This document shows, piece by piece, positions 8,423 through 16,535 of a DNA stretch of 64,000 nt (position 1 is the stretch's first letter; every line of letters starts with the position of its first letter). Under the pieces are notes generated by a model, which saw only the letters and a program-made list of their open reading frames with translations, searched no databases and was not told where the DNA came from. The DNA comes from CALCZU01 sp964396165 (lineage in GTDB: Bacteria > Bdellovibrionota > FAC87 > UBA2466): NCBI GenBank assembly GCA_964396165.1, contig CAYNEF010000002.1, forward strand, positions 52,683 to 116,682. The letters run 5' to 3'. The position numbers were made by a program, and so were the translations under genes.

Positions 8423-9474
8423 CTTTGGTACTCAAAGAATTTCGCCATATTTTCGGCATTCGGATTTCTAATCACACCGCGTTCACACACAATGGCAGTA
8501 ATTAATTCATGCGGAGTCACATCAAAGGCCGGGTTATACACAAGCGGGCTTTTCAGATGTTGGTTCTCATCTAGAATATTCAAAATTTCATTCTGGTGTC
8601 GCTGTTCAATCGGAATCTGGCTCCCGTTTTGAATCGAAAAATCAAATGTGGAAGAAGGAGCTGCAATGATGAAATCTGCGCCATGGTGTTTTGCAAGCAC
8701 CGACAATTGGTAGGTACCTACTTTATTTGCTGTATCTCCGTTTGCCGCAATCCTGTCGGCACCTGCAATTACAGCAGTGATTCTTTTTTCGCGCATGACT
8801 AAAGCTGCCATGCTGTCACAAATGACGGTAAAAGGAATATTTTTTCTTTCTAATTCCCACGCGGTTAATCTTAAACCCTGTAGTAGCGGTCGTGTTTCAC
8901 ACGCAAAGACATGGCGCACTTTTTTCTGTTCATACCCTTTTGCAATCACGCCAAACGCTGTCCCAACTCCGCCTGTCGCCAGATCCCCTGTATTGCAAAC
9001 AGTAAGAATATTTCCTTCCCGAAGGATGTCCGCACCCCAATTTGCAATTTGAAAATTAAAGTAGATGTCTTCTTCGTGAATCTTTCTGGCTTCTTCAATC
9101 AACGCATCAATAAACGCATCCGAAAGTGTCGAACCAAAATCTTCAAATAATTTTTTTTGCCGCGCAATCCCCCACTTCAAATTGACAGCAGTGGGTCTTG
9201 AGTTTTCAAGAGTCGTAAGCAAATTCAAAAATGTTTCTTTTCTTTCAGAGTCGGACGCTTTTAAAGACTCGATTGCAGCAAGAACACTTCCATAGCCACC
9301 CGCAATTCCAAGAAGCGGTGCGCCGCGTACAGCAAGAGATTGAATACTTTTTACTAATTCAGACACAGAATGGTGGGAAAGATAGACTTCCTGGTTCGGA
9401 AGCTTCGTTTGATCTAAAAGAACGACCGCATTATTCGTCCACTCGATTGCATTAATTTTGGGGCGCAGTTCCAT
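8413..9474 (-). CDS. mtnA: Methylthioribose-1-phosphate isomerase
   Basis: This 353-residue enzyme of the aIF2B/MtnA family interconverts methylthioribose-1-phosphate and methylthioribulose-1-phosphate in methionine salvage. Family motifs are RGAPLLGIAGGYG (phosphate binding), TVCNTGDLATGG (catalytic Cys) and AGADRIAANGDTANKVGTYQ (catalytic Asp), then APSSTFD. The ATG at 9474 has AGG eight bases upstream. No other salvage gene is in the window; the companion genes here are a sigma/anti-sigma pair and nadE. Ribose-1,5-bisphosphate isomerases share this fold, but the motif set fits MtnA better. Confidence 0.88.
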   Translation of the reverse strand: MELRPKINAIEWTNNAVVLLDQTKLPNQEVYLSHHSVSELVKSIQSLAVRGAPLLGIAGGYGSVLAAIESLKASDSERKETFLNLLTTLENSRPTAVNLKWGIARQKKLFEDFGSTLSDAFIDALIEEARKIHEEDIYFNFQIANWGADILREGNILTVCNTGDLATGGVGTAFGVIAKGYEQKKVRHVFACETRPLLQGLRLTAWELERKNIPFTVICDSMAALVMREKRITAVIAGADRIAANGDTANKVGTYQLSVLAKHHGADFIIAAPSSTFDFSIQNGSQIPIEQRHQNEILNILDENQHLKSPLVYNPAFDVTPHELITAIVCERGVIRNPNAENMAKFFEYQRCN

Positions 9475-9577
9475 GAATTGCCTACTGTACGTAATCCCGG
9501 CTCTTTTGACAAACGCCCCTAAAAAACATTAAAATTATCCTTTGATTACCAAGATTTATACCATCTAAAGAGCCACA

Positions 9578-10594
9578 ATGTTTGTTCACATTTACTATTT
9601 GTTAATCCCCATTTGCTTGATGCTTGCTGCGCTGATTGCAGCAAGTGAAGCTGCCCTGTTTTCGTTAACGCGTCCTCAACTGGAACAACTGGAAAAAACG
9701 CGGCCCAGTCTTTACAAACGCATCCGCGCTCTTATTCACCGCCCCGAATCCCTTCTCTCCACATTGATTATTGGAAATGAAGTGGTGAACATCCTGATTT
9801 CTAGTTTTATCGCCACTTTGATCCATTTGAACTTTAGCGCGTGGGATGAAAAATGGATTCTGCTTCTTTCTATTTTTGTTTCTTCCACTCTTCTACTTAC
9901 CGTTTCAGAAATTTTGCCGAAAATTATTGCGTTTAGACTTCCTGTACTAGTGGCGTCATTTCTAGTCCTGCCGACTTCCGGGATGCATTCGCTTTTAACT
10001 CCTCTTCGAAACGTCTTTTTGTTTGTGAGCGAGCGCATTTTAAAGGTTTTAAAAATTCGTTCGCATTCTCATGCGCCCATCTCTGAAAAAGAATTCTTAA
10101 CGCTTGTAGAAGCTGGCGCAGAAAGTGGCAGTCTTGAATCCGAAGAAAAGGACATGATCTACAATGTCTTTTTGATTAGTGATCAACCGGTTTCTTCCAT
10201 CATGACTCCGTGGAAATCTGTCTTTACACTTCCTGAAGGGCTAACGACCAAAGAAGTTTTAAACAAAGTGCGCGAAAAAACGTATTCCCGCATCCCGGTC
10301 GTGGCACAATCCGGTCATGTCGTCGGCATTTTGTATACTAAAGAGCTACTTAAACTTTTACTCGATAACGATCCGACAAACGATGAAAACGCCATCAAAC
10401 AAGCGACCTTTCCGCCTTACATCGTTTCAACGCATAAACGCATTTCCAAACTCTTTCGAGAGTTCAAACAAAAGAAAGTGCATATCGCGCTCGTTGTGGA
10501 TGAATATGGAAGATACCACGGGGTTATCACCCTTGAAGATATTTTAAATACTCTGTTTCAGGGCAAACACAAGGCGGAGGGTAAGTCTGTATGA
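9578..10594 (+). CDS. CNNM/CorC-family membrane protein (DUF21 and CBS domains), first of two
   Basis: A 338-residue protein with an N-terminal DUF21 membrane domain (four hydrophobic segments, residues ~1-150, with SEAALFSLTRPQLEQL). It is followed by a CBS pair (GSLESEEKDMIYNVF, SIMTPWKSVFTLPEG, SRIPVVAQSGHVVGILY, VVDEYGRYHGVITLEDIL). It lacks the extra C-terminal CorC_HlyC domain present in its neighbour. The family is linked to Mg2+/Co2+ transport and sometimes labelled haemolysin-like. Its TGA overlaps the ATG of the next gene by four bases, so the two probably form a heteromer. Function is inferred from family only. Confidence 0.85.
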   Translation: MFVHIYYLLIPICLMLAALIAASEAALFSLTRPQLEQLEKTRPSLYKRIRALIHRPESLLSTLIIGNEVVNILISSFIATLIHLNFSAWDEKWILLLSIFVSSTLLLTVSEILPKIIAFRLPVLVASFLVLPTSGMHSLLTPLRNVFLFVSERILKVLKIRSHSHAPISEKEFLTLVEAGAESGSLESEEKDMIYNVFLISDQPVSSIMTPWKSVFTLPEGLTTKEVLNKVREKTYSRIPVVAQSGHVVGILYTKELLKLLLDNDPTNDENAIKQATFPPYIVSTHKRISKLFREFKQKKVHIALVVDEYGRYHGVITLEDILNTLFQGKHKAEGKSV

Positions 10595-11838
10595 TGATCG
10601 CACTTACCGTTCTGATGATTGTATTCCCTTTTATTTTAATTGAAGCTTTTTTCTCTGGCTCTGAAATTACCTTTGTTTCTGCCAGCCGTCCTAAGATTTT
10701 AAGAAAGGCAAAAGAAAAAAACGCGCGCGCCTTGTTAGTAAAACAAATGCTTTCGCAACCAGAGCGGTTATTTGCCACAACTGTACTTGGCACAACTCTC
10801 GCTATCTCTTGTACGACTACGATTGCTACTCTGTTTTTACTTAAACATTCGGAAGAACACGGCGAGTGGATCAGTCTTGCAGTACTGACTCCACTGATTC
10901 TTATTTTCGGTGAATTCATCCCTAAAATGGCGGGACGAGCAAACGCAGATGCGGCAATTTACAAACTTGCTATCCCCTTGAATTATGCAAGCAGAATTCT
11001 TTACCCTTTCACCATCGGGTTAAGTTTTTACGCAAAAGTTCTTAAATTTATTCTTGGCGAAGGTTCGCACAAAAGTTTTTTCCTCTCCCGCGAAGAAATC
11101 AAGGCTTCCCTTCCCGGTTCACGCGGAACGGATGTGACACAATCCGAACGCGTTTTGATTGAAAGAATTCTTGAGTTTGGAAAAATCACGGTGAAAGAAA
11201 TGTTAAGACCGCTGATTGACGTCGTAGCAATTGAAGAAAACGAACCGCTATCCGAAGCGGTGCGCATGTTTACTGAGTCGGGCCATTCGCGACTGCCCGT
11301 TTATAGCGAAAGAATTGATCGCATCGTCGGCGTGATACAGGGTTTTGATTGTCTAAAATCTAATGAGCTAAATAAGTCTGTAAAAAGCGCAATGCAAGAA
11401 GCCTTATTCGTGCCTGAGAGTAAACCCATTGAAGAACTCTTGTCAGAGTTAAAATCCCGCCCCATGGCAATTGTTGTGAATGAGTACGGGGGCGCAGAAG
11501 GCATCATCACAATGGAAGATGTGATGGAAGAGTTAGTGGGAGAAATCGAAGACGAATTTGACGAACCCGATAGAATGTACCGTCAAATCAATCAAAATTC
11601 ATACGTCGTTGCCGCGCGAATGGAAATTTTCGACATCAAAGAACAACTCAAAATAAATATCCCAGAAAACGAATCGTACCAGACGCTTGCCGGATATCTT
11701 TTAGAGAAAATGCAAAAAATTCCAAAGAAGTGGGATGCGATTGTGATTGATGGAATTGAATATGTGATTCAATCCTCTACTGATCGCTCTATCGAAGAAG
11801 TTTATATCATCATTCACGAAAGAGTGGAGGGTAAGTAA
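10591..11838 (+). CDS. CNNM/CorC-family membrane protein with CorC_HlyC domain, second of two
   Basis: A 415-residue paralogue of the preceding protein. Order: DUF21 membrane domain (residues ~1-150, SGSEITFVSASRPKIL), CBS pair (VKEMLRPLIDVVAIEENEP, HSRLPVYSERIDRIVGVIQ, PMAIVVNEYGGAEGIITMED), then a C-terminal CorC_HlyC domain (YVVAARMEIFDIKEQLKI, YQTLAGYLLEKM). The ribosome site GGAGG lies inside the end of the upstream gene and precedes ATGATG. Likely an ion-efflux or Mg-related membrane component. Old haemolysin labels for this family should not be taken as toxin activity. Confidence 0.87.
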   Translation: MMIALTVLMIVFPFILIEAFFSGSEITFVSASRPKILRKAKEKNARALLVKQMLSQPERLFATTVLGTTLAISCTTTIATLFLLKHSEEHGEWISLAVLTPLILIFGEFIPKMAGRANADAAIYKLAIPLNYASRILYPFTIGLSFYAKVLKFILGEGSHKSFFLSREEIKASLPGSRGTDVTQSERVLIERILEFGKITVKEMLRPLIDVVAIEENEPLSEAVRMFTESGHSRLPVYSERIDRIVGVIQGFDCLKSNELNKSVKSAMQEALFVPESKPIEELLSELKSRPMAIVVNEYGGAEGIITMEDVMEELVGEIEDEFDEPDRMYRQINQNSYVVAARMEIFDIKEQLKINIPENESYQTLAGYLLEKMQKIPKKWDAIVIDGIEYVIQSSTDRSIEEVYIIIHERVEGK

Positions 11839-12033
11839 ATGTGTGTCGCCTGTAATGAGTATATTAAAGACCGGTTAACTTCCACAGAGTTCAAATCTGC
11901 CTTAAAAGAAGCATCGATGGATAATCCCACCCACAAGGAACAAGTGGAAGGCTTGATAAAAGAGTACGGAGAGCAACCCGAAGAATTGAAAAAGTTACTG
12001 AAACCTCTAGAGACCAACAAAAAAGATTACTGA
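11839..12033 (+). CDS. Small Cys-containing protein of unknown function
   Basis: A 64-residue protein whose ATG directly follows the TAA of the CNNM-type gene, with GGAGG 10 bases upstream inside that gene. It begins MCVACNEY, a Cys-x2-Cys pair near the N-terminus, and then is charged and helical with no membrane segment. Its last seven bases overlap the convergent ParB-like gene. The strong ribosome site and tight spacing argue that it is real and made with the membrane proteins. The CxxC might bind metal or be redox active. Confidence 0.6.
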   Translation: MCVACNEYIKDRLTSTEFKSALKEASMDNPTHKEQVEGLIKEYGEQPEELKKLLKPLETNKKDY

Positions 12034-12815
12034 TACCAGTCGCTCAAAAGCTCTCGGCAGCTGCGTTTTTTTAACTTTATCTGTCCGGGAAGTTCTGCAT
12101 CTTGATTATCTTTGTCTGTTAAAAGTAGGGCCGACTCCATAGTCGCCTGTTTTAACCGCGAGCGCCCGCTGGGATTCGTGACACGTACGCGAGAACGTAA
12201 CCAGTCTACAATTTTAAATTCGCCGAAGATGGGAAAATCACCACTTTCTTTATCGATGATCCCGGCTTGTATCAGTGAAAATACGATACTCCTGTAAGGA
12301 TTATTCTTCAGACCTGCTACCGATTTTGGAAGTTCTTTTTCAGAACGTTTTTTGCCGTTAGCATCTTTAAGATACACACGCGTACGTTTTCTTTCGCCGC
12401 TCAGATTTTTCATGTCGCGCCAAAACTCTGCCTCGGACTTATCCGACCAATCCTTGTCGATTTTTACGTATACATCGTATTTTTTTAAATCGTAATGCGC
12501 GCGTGCATGGTGGTGTCCATCGACCAGATAAAGTTTTCCGCCGGGCCCGATTACCGCTTCTCCGGCGTCTTTCTTTAACTGTTCTTTAATATCTTTTTCA
12601 TCCAGCGAATATGTTTCGCGCAGTTCTTCTTTGCGCGCGTCTACTTCTTCCATCCCCAATGAAAATTGAGTCGGGTGAAGTTTACGTACATCGACCTTAA
12701 CTAATTCGCCCTCTTCATACCATTCGCCTGGCACATAAGGACGCGCAAATATATGAGTGGTAAATAGAATGAATGAAATCCAAAAACCAATACAACTGAG
12801 TGCACAACTTCTCAC
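12027..12815 (-). CDS. Secreted ParB-like (ParBc_2-type) protein
   Basis: A 262-residue protein with a hydrophobic N-terminal signal segment (CIGFWISFILFTTHIFA). A ParB/sulfiredoxin-like core follows: VDVRKLHPTQFSLGMEEV, then PGGKLYLVDGHHHARAHYDL, whose DGHH matches the conserved GHHR-like motif of ParB N-domains. The rest is basic and charged (RKRTRVYLK, RSRVRVTNPSGRSR). Unlike chromosomal ParB it is apparently exported and has no partner parA. Start is GTG at 12815 with a weak ribosome site. The signal peptide and ParB-like motif are seen; a nuclease or nucleotide-binding role is only a family-level possibility. Confidence 0.65.
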   Translation of the reverse strand: MRSCALSCIGFWISFILFTTHIFARPYVPGEWYEEGELVKVDVRKLHPTQFSLGMEEVDARKEELRETYSLDEKDIKEQLKKDAGEAVIGPGGKLYLVDGHHHARAHYDLKKYDVYVKIDKDWSDKSEAEFWRDMKNLSGERKRTRVYLKDANGKKRSEKELPKSVAGLKNNPYRSIVFSLIQAGIIDKESGDFPIFGEFKIVDWLRSRVRVTNPSGRSRLKQATMESALLLTDKDNQDAELPGQIKLKKRSCRELLSDWYQ

Positions 12816-12893
12816 TCTACTATATTAGGTTTTTGTTAGATTTTATTCCACAAGCACAAAGAGAATACGAAAAAGACTGGGTGAATACGCCAA

Positions 12894-13382
12894 TTACCAG
12901 TCGAAATTGAGTTCTTCGTCGAAGTCCTCAACACGATCCATACTCATCACATCGTCTTTACCACCTTTGATGCTGATGCCGGTGTCGTACTCAAGAGTTT
13001 CGTAATCATTTTCGAGAACGTAGGATTCTTCTTCGTTATTAGAAGGAGTGTATTCCACGTTCTTTGGTCTACGGCCGCGTCTTCCGGGAGGTCTGCCACC
13101 TGGCTTACCAAATAAAGCTCCCTTCGGCTTAGCGGGCGTTGCAGTGGCGTTGCTAATAGGCTTCTCAGCCTTTTTCGCAAGCAGCTCCTGCGCCTTTGCC
13201 GCTATCTTGTCCGTATTTTTTTTGATTACTTTTTCTTGGGCCTGGATGGCCTTAACAGTTTTCTTTGCTGCCATTGCAACCGTCTTCTTGATTGCTTTGG
13301 TAGCTTTAACAACAACAGTTTTCTTCTTCGATGCCGTAAGTTTTGCTAACTTCGCGGTCTTTGCCTTAACCATCTTGGCCAT
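12894..13382 (-). CDS. Histone H1-like / AT-hook-like nucleoid protein with acidic tail
   Basis: A 162-residue protein in three parts. Residues 1-75 are Lys/Ala-rich and H1-like (KKTVVVKATKAIKKTV). A short Gly-Arg-Pro block (GGRPPGRRGRRPK) around residues 90-103 resembles AT-hooks. The last ~55 residues are acidic (EEESYVLENDYETLEYD). This composition suggests minor-groove DNA binding with an acidic autoinhibitory or protein-binding tail. The ATG at 13382 is preceded by a G-run. It is divergent from the second Lys-rich gene, 228 bases away. Similar proteins occur in delta-type bacteria and Chlamydia; the exact role is unknown. Confidence 0.65.
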   Translation of the reverse strand: MAKMVKAKTAKLAKLTASKKKTVVVKATKAIKKTVAMAAKKTVKAIQAQEKVIKKNTDKIAAKAQELLAKKAEKPISNATATPAKPKGALFGKPGGRPPGRRGRRPKNVEYTPSNNEEESYVLENDYETLEYDTGISIKGGKDDVMSMDRVEDFDEELNFDW

Positions 13383-13610
13383 AAGCCCCCCATGACTTTG
13401 TACCAGATCGCCTAAACTACTGACCCGTATTGTTTAACTTGAAAAACTTTATTGCCTTATATCTATTATGGATAACGGTAATTCAAAATTTTTGCAATAC
13501 GAAACTTATTAAAATGATTAATTTTTCTGACACATATTCCCTTTTGCGTTCTTGATTAATCGTGTTACCTTAACGCTCAAATTTTTAGAAATAAATATTC
13601 GGAGGAAATC

Positions 13611-13913
13611 ATGGCAAAAAAGAAAAAAGCAAAAGCAAAAAAAGCGAAGAAAACCGCTAAAAAAGCAAAGAAAGTAGCAAAAAAAGCTAAAAAGCCGGCG
13701 AAGAAAGCGAAAAAAGTCGCGAAGAAGCCAGCCAAAAAAGCTAAGAAAGCTGCTCCTAAAAAACGCAGCGCTCCTAAAAAAGCTGCTCCATCTTCTGCAA
13801 AAAAAGTAGCAGCAGGTGCAGCCGCTGGTCTAGCAGCAGGTGCAATTGCCGGTTACGCAATCGGTGCCAATGGAAATGGCAACGGACATGGCGGCGGCGA
13901 AGACGAAGAATAG
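13611..13913 (+). CDS. Lys/Ala-repeat H1-like protein with glycine-zipper-like segment
   Basis: A 100-residue protein preceded by a strong GGAGG. Residues 1-65 are almost entirely Lys/Ala/Pro repeats (KKAKK, PAKKAKK). Residues ~66-87 form a small-residue hydrophobic stretch (AAGAAAGLAAGAIAGYAIGA) resembling a glycine zipper, and the tail is Gly/Asn/His then acidic (GGGEDEE). The Lys part should bind DNA or other polyanions. The hydrophobic segment is unusual for a histone-like protein and could link nucleoid to membrane or drive oligomerisation. A clear terminator follows. Confidence 0.7.
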   Translation: MAKKKKAKAKKAKKTAKKAKKVAKKAKKPAKKAKKVAKKPAKKAKKAAPKKRSAPKKAAPSSAKKVAAGAAAGLAAGAIAGYAIGANGNGNGHGGGEDEE

Positions 13914-13937
13914 ACTTTTGCTTTATTACAATGTGTT

Positions 13938-13971
13938 AAAACCCTTGGGGAGTTCCTCAAGGGTTTTTTTA
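13938..13971 (+). terminator. Rho-independent terminator after the Lys-rich gene
   Basis: Perfect stem AAACCCTTG (13938-13946) with CAAGGGTTT (13958-13966), partly pairing loop, followed by a T run. Because A's precede the stem, it may also serve the convergent cinA transcript. Confidence 0.85.
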
Positions 13972-13989
13972 TTTCTGAATTTCGCGAAT

Positions 13990-15237
13990 TTATTCAGATA
14001 AGATCTTATTAATCTCGGCAAGAAGATAAGTAGAGGCAATTCCTTTAGCGATATTTCGCTCACGCGCCGGCATCACAATTCTTCTTTCAATTATCTGCGA
14101 ACCAATCACGCAAAGATACAAAGTACCCACAGGATCACTTTCTGTTCCACCAGTCGGTCCTAAATAACCTGTAATGGCAGCAGAGATATCTGCACCGCTA
14201 ATTAATTTTGCTTGTTCGGCTAATCTGCGGCTGCATTCTGCCGATACTGCATCTTCTGCATGATCCAGTTTCACAGAAAGCAATTTTTCTTTTGCGGCAT
14301 TTTGGTAAACCGTAAGACCACCAAAATATACTTCAGAAATTCCAGGAACACGTGTCAGTAAATCAGAAACTTTTCCACCAGTGCAAGACTCAACAACTAC
14401 TAATGTCTTATTCTTTTTTTTTAGTTTTTCAAAAATCAGCTCTTCCAATTCTTTGTTCTCGGTAGAGTAACAGACAGGCCCCAAAATTTTTGAAATCTCA
14501 TCTTGCACGGCTAGCATCTCTTCAGGAGGAGCTTCTGCATTTGTATTCCAGTAAAGCGTCAAAAAGTTTTCAGGAAACCTTGTGCGGTAGCCCAGATAAG
14601 CATTTTTGGGAAGTTTTGCTTCTATCGACACCATCGCACGCTGCAATTCCGACTCGGGAATTTCGTGACAGCGCCAGGTAAAATGCAAAAGTTTTTCGGA
14701 AGTACCTAAGAGTTTTTTGATATCTGGATAAACAAAATCCAAAAACATTCCTTTCATTTCAAAAGGAACTCCCGGCAGAAAATAAAAACAGCAGCCTTCA
14801 AGCACCATCTTAAAGCCGACCGCTGCTCCCTTGAAATTAGGGATGGGCGTCGTACCTTCGGGAAATACAATTTGTTTTAGCGCTTGTGGTGTAACTTGCC
14901 TGTTACGTTGTTTTAAATATTCAAAAAGTCTTTCTTTAGAGGGAGGATCTTCGACAAGTTTTGCTCCCAATAATTCTGCAACACATAGTGCCGTTTTATC
15001 ATCTGAGGTAGGCCCAAGCCCACCAAAGACAATCACCACATCCGCACGGGAAGCAACATCCTGCAATGTTTGTTTAATCACTACCGTGTCGTCTGCAATC
15101 ACGGAGGAGCGTTCGAGACGCGCACCGATTTTAAACAGATTGTCCGCTACCCATTGGGAATTGGTGTCAGCAATTTTGCCAGTAAGAAGCTCATCACCGA
15201 TAGGAAGAGTTTCAATCTTAAGTTTGTTTAATATCAC
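13990..15237 (-). CDS. cinA: CinA family protein with nicotinamide-nucleotide amidase domain
   Basis: A 415-residue full-length CinA. Residues 1-~170 are the MoCF/COG1058-type domain (GDELLTGKIADTNSQWVA, VIVFGGLGPTSDDKT, LPGVPFEMKGMF). The C-terminal ~160 residues are the PncC deamidase domain (VVESCTGGKVSDLLTRVPG, VYFGGLTVYQN, AAITGYLGPTGGT). Known activities are ADP-ribose pyrophosphatase and deamidation of nicotinamide mononucleotide in NAD recycling; it is often induced with competence. Start is GTG at 15237 overlapping the upstream stop by four bases. It complements nadE elsewhere in the window. Confidence 0.92.
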   Translation of the reverse strand: MILNKLKIETLPIGDELLTGKIADTNSQWVADNLFKIGARLERSSVIADDTVVIKQTLQDVASRADVVIVFGGLGPTSDDKTALCVAELLGAKLVEDPPSKERLFEYLKQRNRQVTPQALKQIVFPEGTTPIPNFKGAAVGFKMVLEGCCFYFLPGVPFEMKGMFLDFVYPDIKKLLGTSEKLLHFTWRCHEIPESELQRAMVSIEAKLPKNAYLGYRTRFPENFLTLYWNTNAEAPPEEMLAVQDEISKILGPVCYSTENKELEELIFEKLKKKNKTLVVVESCTGGKVSDLLTRVPGISEVYFGGLTVYQNAAKEKLLSVKLDHAEDAVSAECSRRLAEQAKLISGADISAAITGYLGPTGGTESDPVGTLYLCVIGSQIIERRIVMPARERNIAKGIASTYLLAEINKILSE

Positions 15238-15635
15238 GCGAGTAAGGGAGTTCTTTTTCTGATGATGACTTTTTTCTCTAAACGCTTGCGTTCTTCGCTA
15301 CGCTGTAAAGCAAGCTCTTGCTTTCTTTTTTCCTGATCGGCTTTTAATTCCGTCAGTTTTTCAAGCCATTTGCCCAAATCTTCGACTTCATCCACAACGT
15401 GAAAGCGCACCATTTCTTTTAGACAACTGGAAGCGAGGTGGAGTTTTTTGTTCGCTCTGTTTTTCACTACCAGAATTTCCTCGGAGTGCGTCATTTGACA
15501 GAGTTCACAATCGTGCGGTTCTTCGTAATAATGACTGCTGATGCAGCTTACAACTTTAGTGTTCTCCAAAAAAACGCTCATGCGCATTGCCATTTTTTTT
15601 CGGAGTCGCTCTTTTTCTAGTGCATCCAACGCCAT
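15234..15635 (-). CDS. Conserved-looking hypothetical protein with CxxC motif
   Basis: A 133-residue soluble protein; I start at the ATG at 15635 (MALDALEKER) because AGGA lies just upstream and a longer start would overlap the divergent gene. It has a Cys pair (HDCELCQMTH), two further Cys residues (VVSCISSHY, SSCLKEM), and a charged coiled-coil C-terminus (residues ~85-125, KADQEKRKQEL and ERKRLEKK). It overlaps cinA by four bases, so the two are coupled. The Cys/His set may bind zinc. No function can be assigned. Confidence 0.6.
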   Translation of the reverse strand: MALDALEKERLRKKMAMRMSVFLENTKVVSCISSHYYEEPHDCELCQMTHSEEILVVKNRANKKLHLASSCLKEMVRFHVVDEVEDLGKWLEKLTELKADQEKRKQELALQRSEERKRLEKKVIIRKRTPLLA

Positions 15636-15674
15636 AGTCCTGATTAAATACCAAAAGGAAGAGGTAAGTGCAAC

Positions 15675-16535
15675 TTGAACAGACAACTTAATTGGATAAC
15701 TATTGGATTTCTATTGTTTTTCAGCCCAATTCTTTATTCTTACGAGTTGGGCGCTTGGTACAAGCGTGCCCCAGAAATTCCCCACGCTTTAAATACTCGC
15801 TTTCAACCGAGCTTTTTAATCTTAAAAGCCGCGATTTTTTCAACCGACGGAAGTTTAAAAGTAGTGGGCGAACCCGACGCGTGGAAAAAGGTTTGCGATC
15901 AAAATTACAAACTTACAGGTTGGATCACACATCGATTAAAAAAATCCGAAAAACTCAGCAATGCTTCTGGAGAAAAACTCGCACAAAATATCGCAAAACA
16001 GTTTTCCTCCACATGTATGCGAACCATTGAACTGGATATTGAACCGCTCACCGGTGAAGAAGAATGGCTCAGCCCGTTTTTAGCAAAGATAAAACAAACA
16101 CTCGCTGGTTCTTTTGAAGTACGAGTTGCGCTACCCTTTTGGAAAAAAGAAAACGCCCAAAAAATACTGGAAGTGACAGACGGGATTGATTTGATGCTCT
16201 ACGACTCCGGATTAAAAACAAAAGATGAGTACGCAGCTTTTCTCAAACAGAATCTTGATACCGCAAAAGAACTTTTAACTCATGCCCCTGAAAAATCCGT
16301 ACTTGTGGGCATTCCTGCTTACCATGAAAGAACAGCATTGCATGTGGATAACATAGAAAATATCGGTGCTTTTCTCGCAGTATTAAAAGCGAGATCTTTG
16401 GCAGAAAATTCAAAGATCTGTACGGGTCACATAAAAATGGCGCTGTATGCAGGATGGACATTGTCCCCCGAAGATCGCAACACCATTTTGGAATTAAAAT
16501 CGTTTCTAGATGAAATCTGCAAAAAGGATAAATAG
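15675..16535 (+). CDS. Secreted TIM-barrel-like protein, possibly glycoside-hydrolase-like
   Basis: A 286-residue protein with a signal peptide (WITIGFLLFFSPILYS). It uses a TTG start at 15675 with GAGG upstream; no ATG fits. The middle contains TIELDIEPLTGEEEW, VRVALPFW, GIDLMLYDSG and VLVGIPAYH. This alternation of beta-strand motifs with acidic ends recalls GH18-like and other glycosyl-hydrolase-like barrels, where a D-x-E motif is catalytic. The stop abuts the ATG of the SppA fusion gene, so the two are probably made together and act in the periplasm or outer membrane. The hydrolase activity is inferred. Confidence 0.5.
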   Translation: MNRQLNWITIGFLLFFSPILYSYELGAWYKRAPEIPHALNTRFQPSFLILKAAIFSTDGSLKVVGEPDAWKKVCDQNYKLTGWITHRLKKSEKLSNASGEKLAQNIAKQFSSTCMRTIELDIEPLTGEEEWLSPFLAKIKQTLAGSFEVRVALPFWKKENAQKILEVTDGIDLMLYDSGLKTKDEYAAFLKQNLDTAKELLTHAPEKSVLVGIPAYHERTALHVDNIENIGAFLAVLKARSLAENSKICTGHIKMALYAGWTLSPEDRNTILELKSFLDEICKKDK

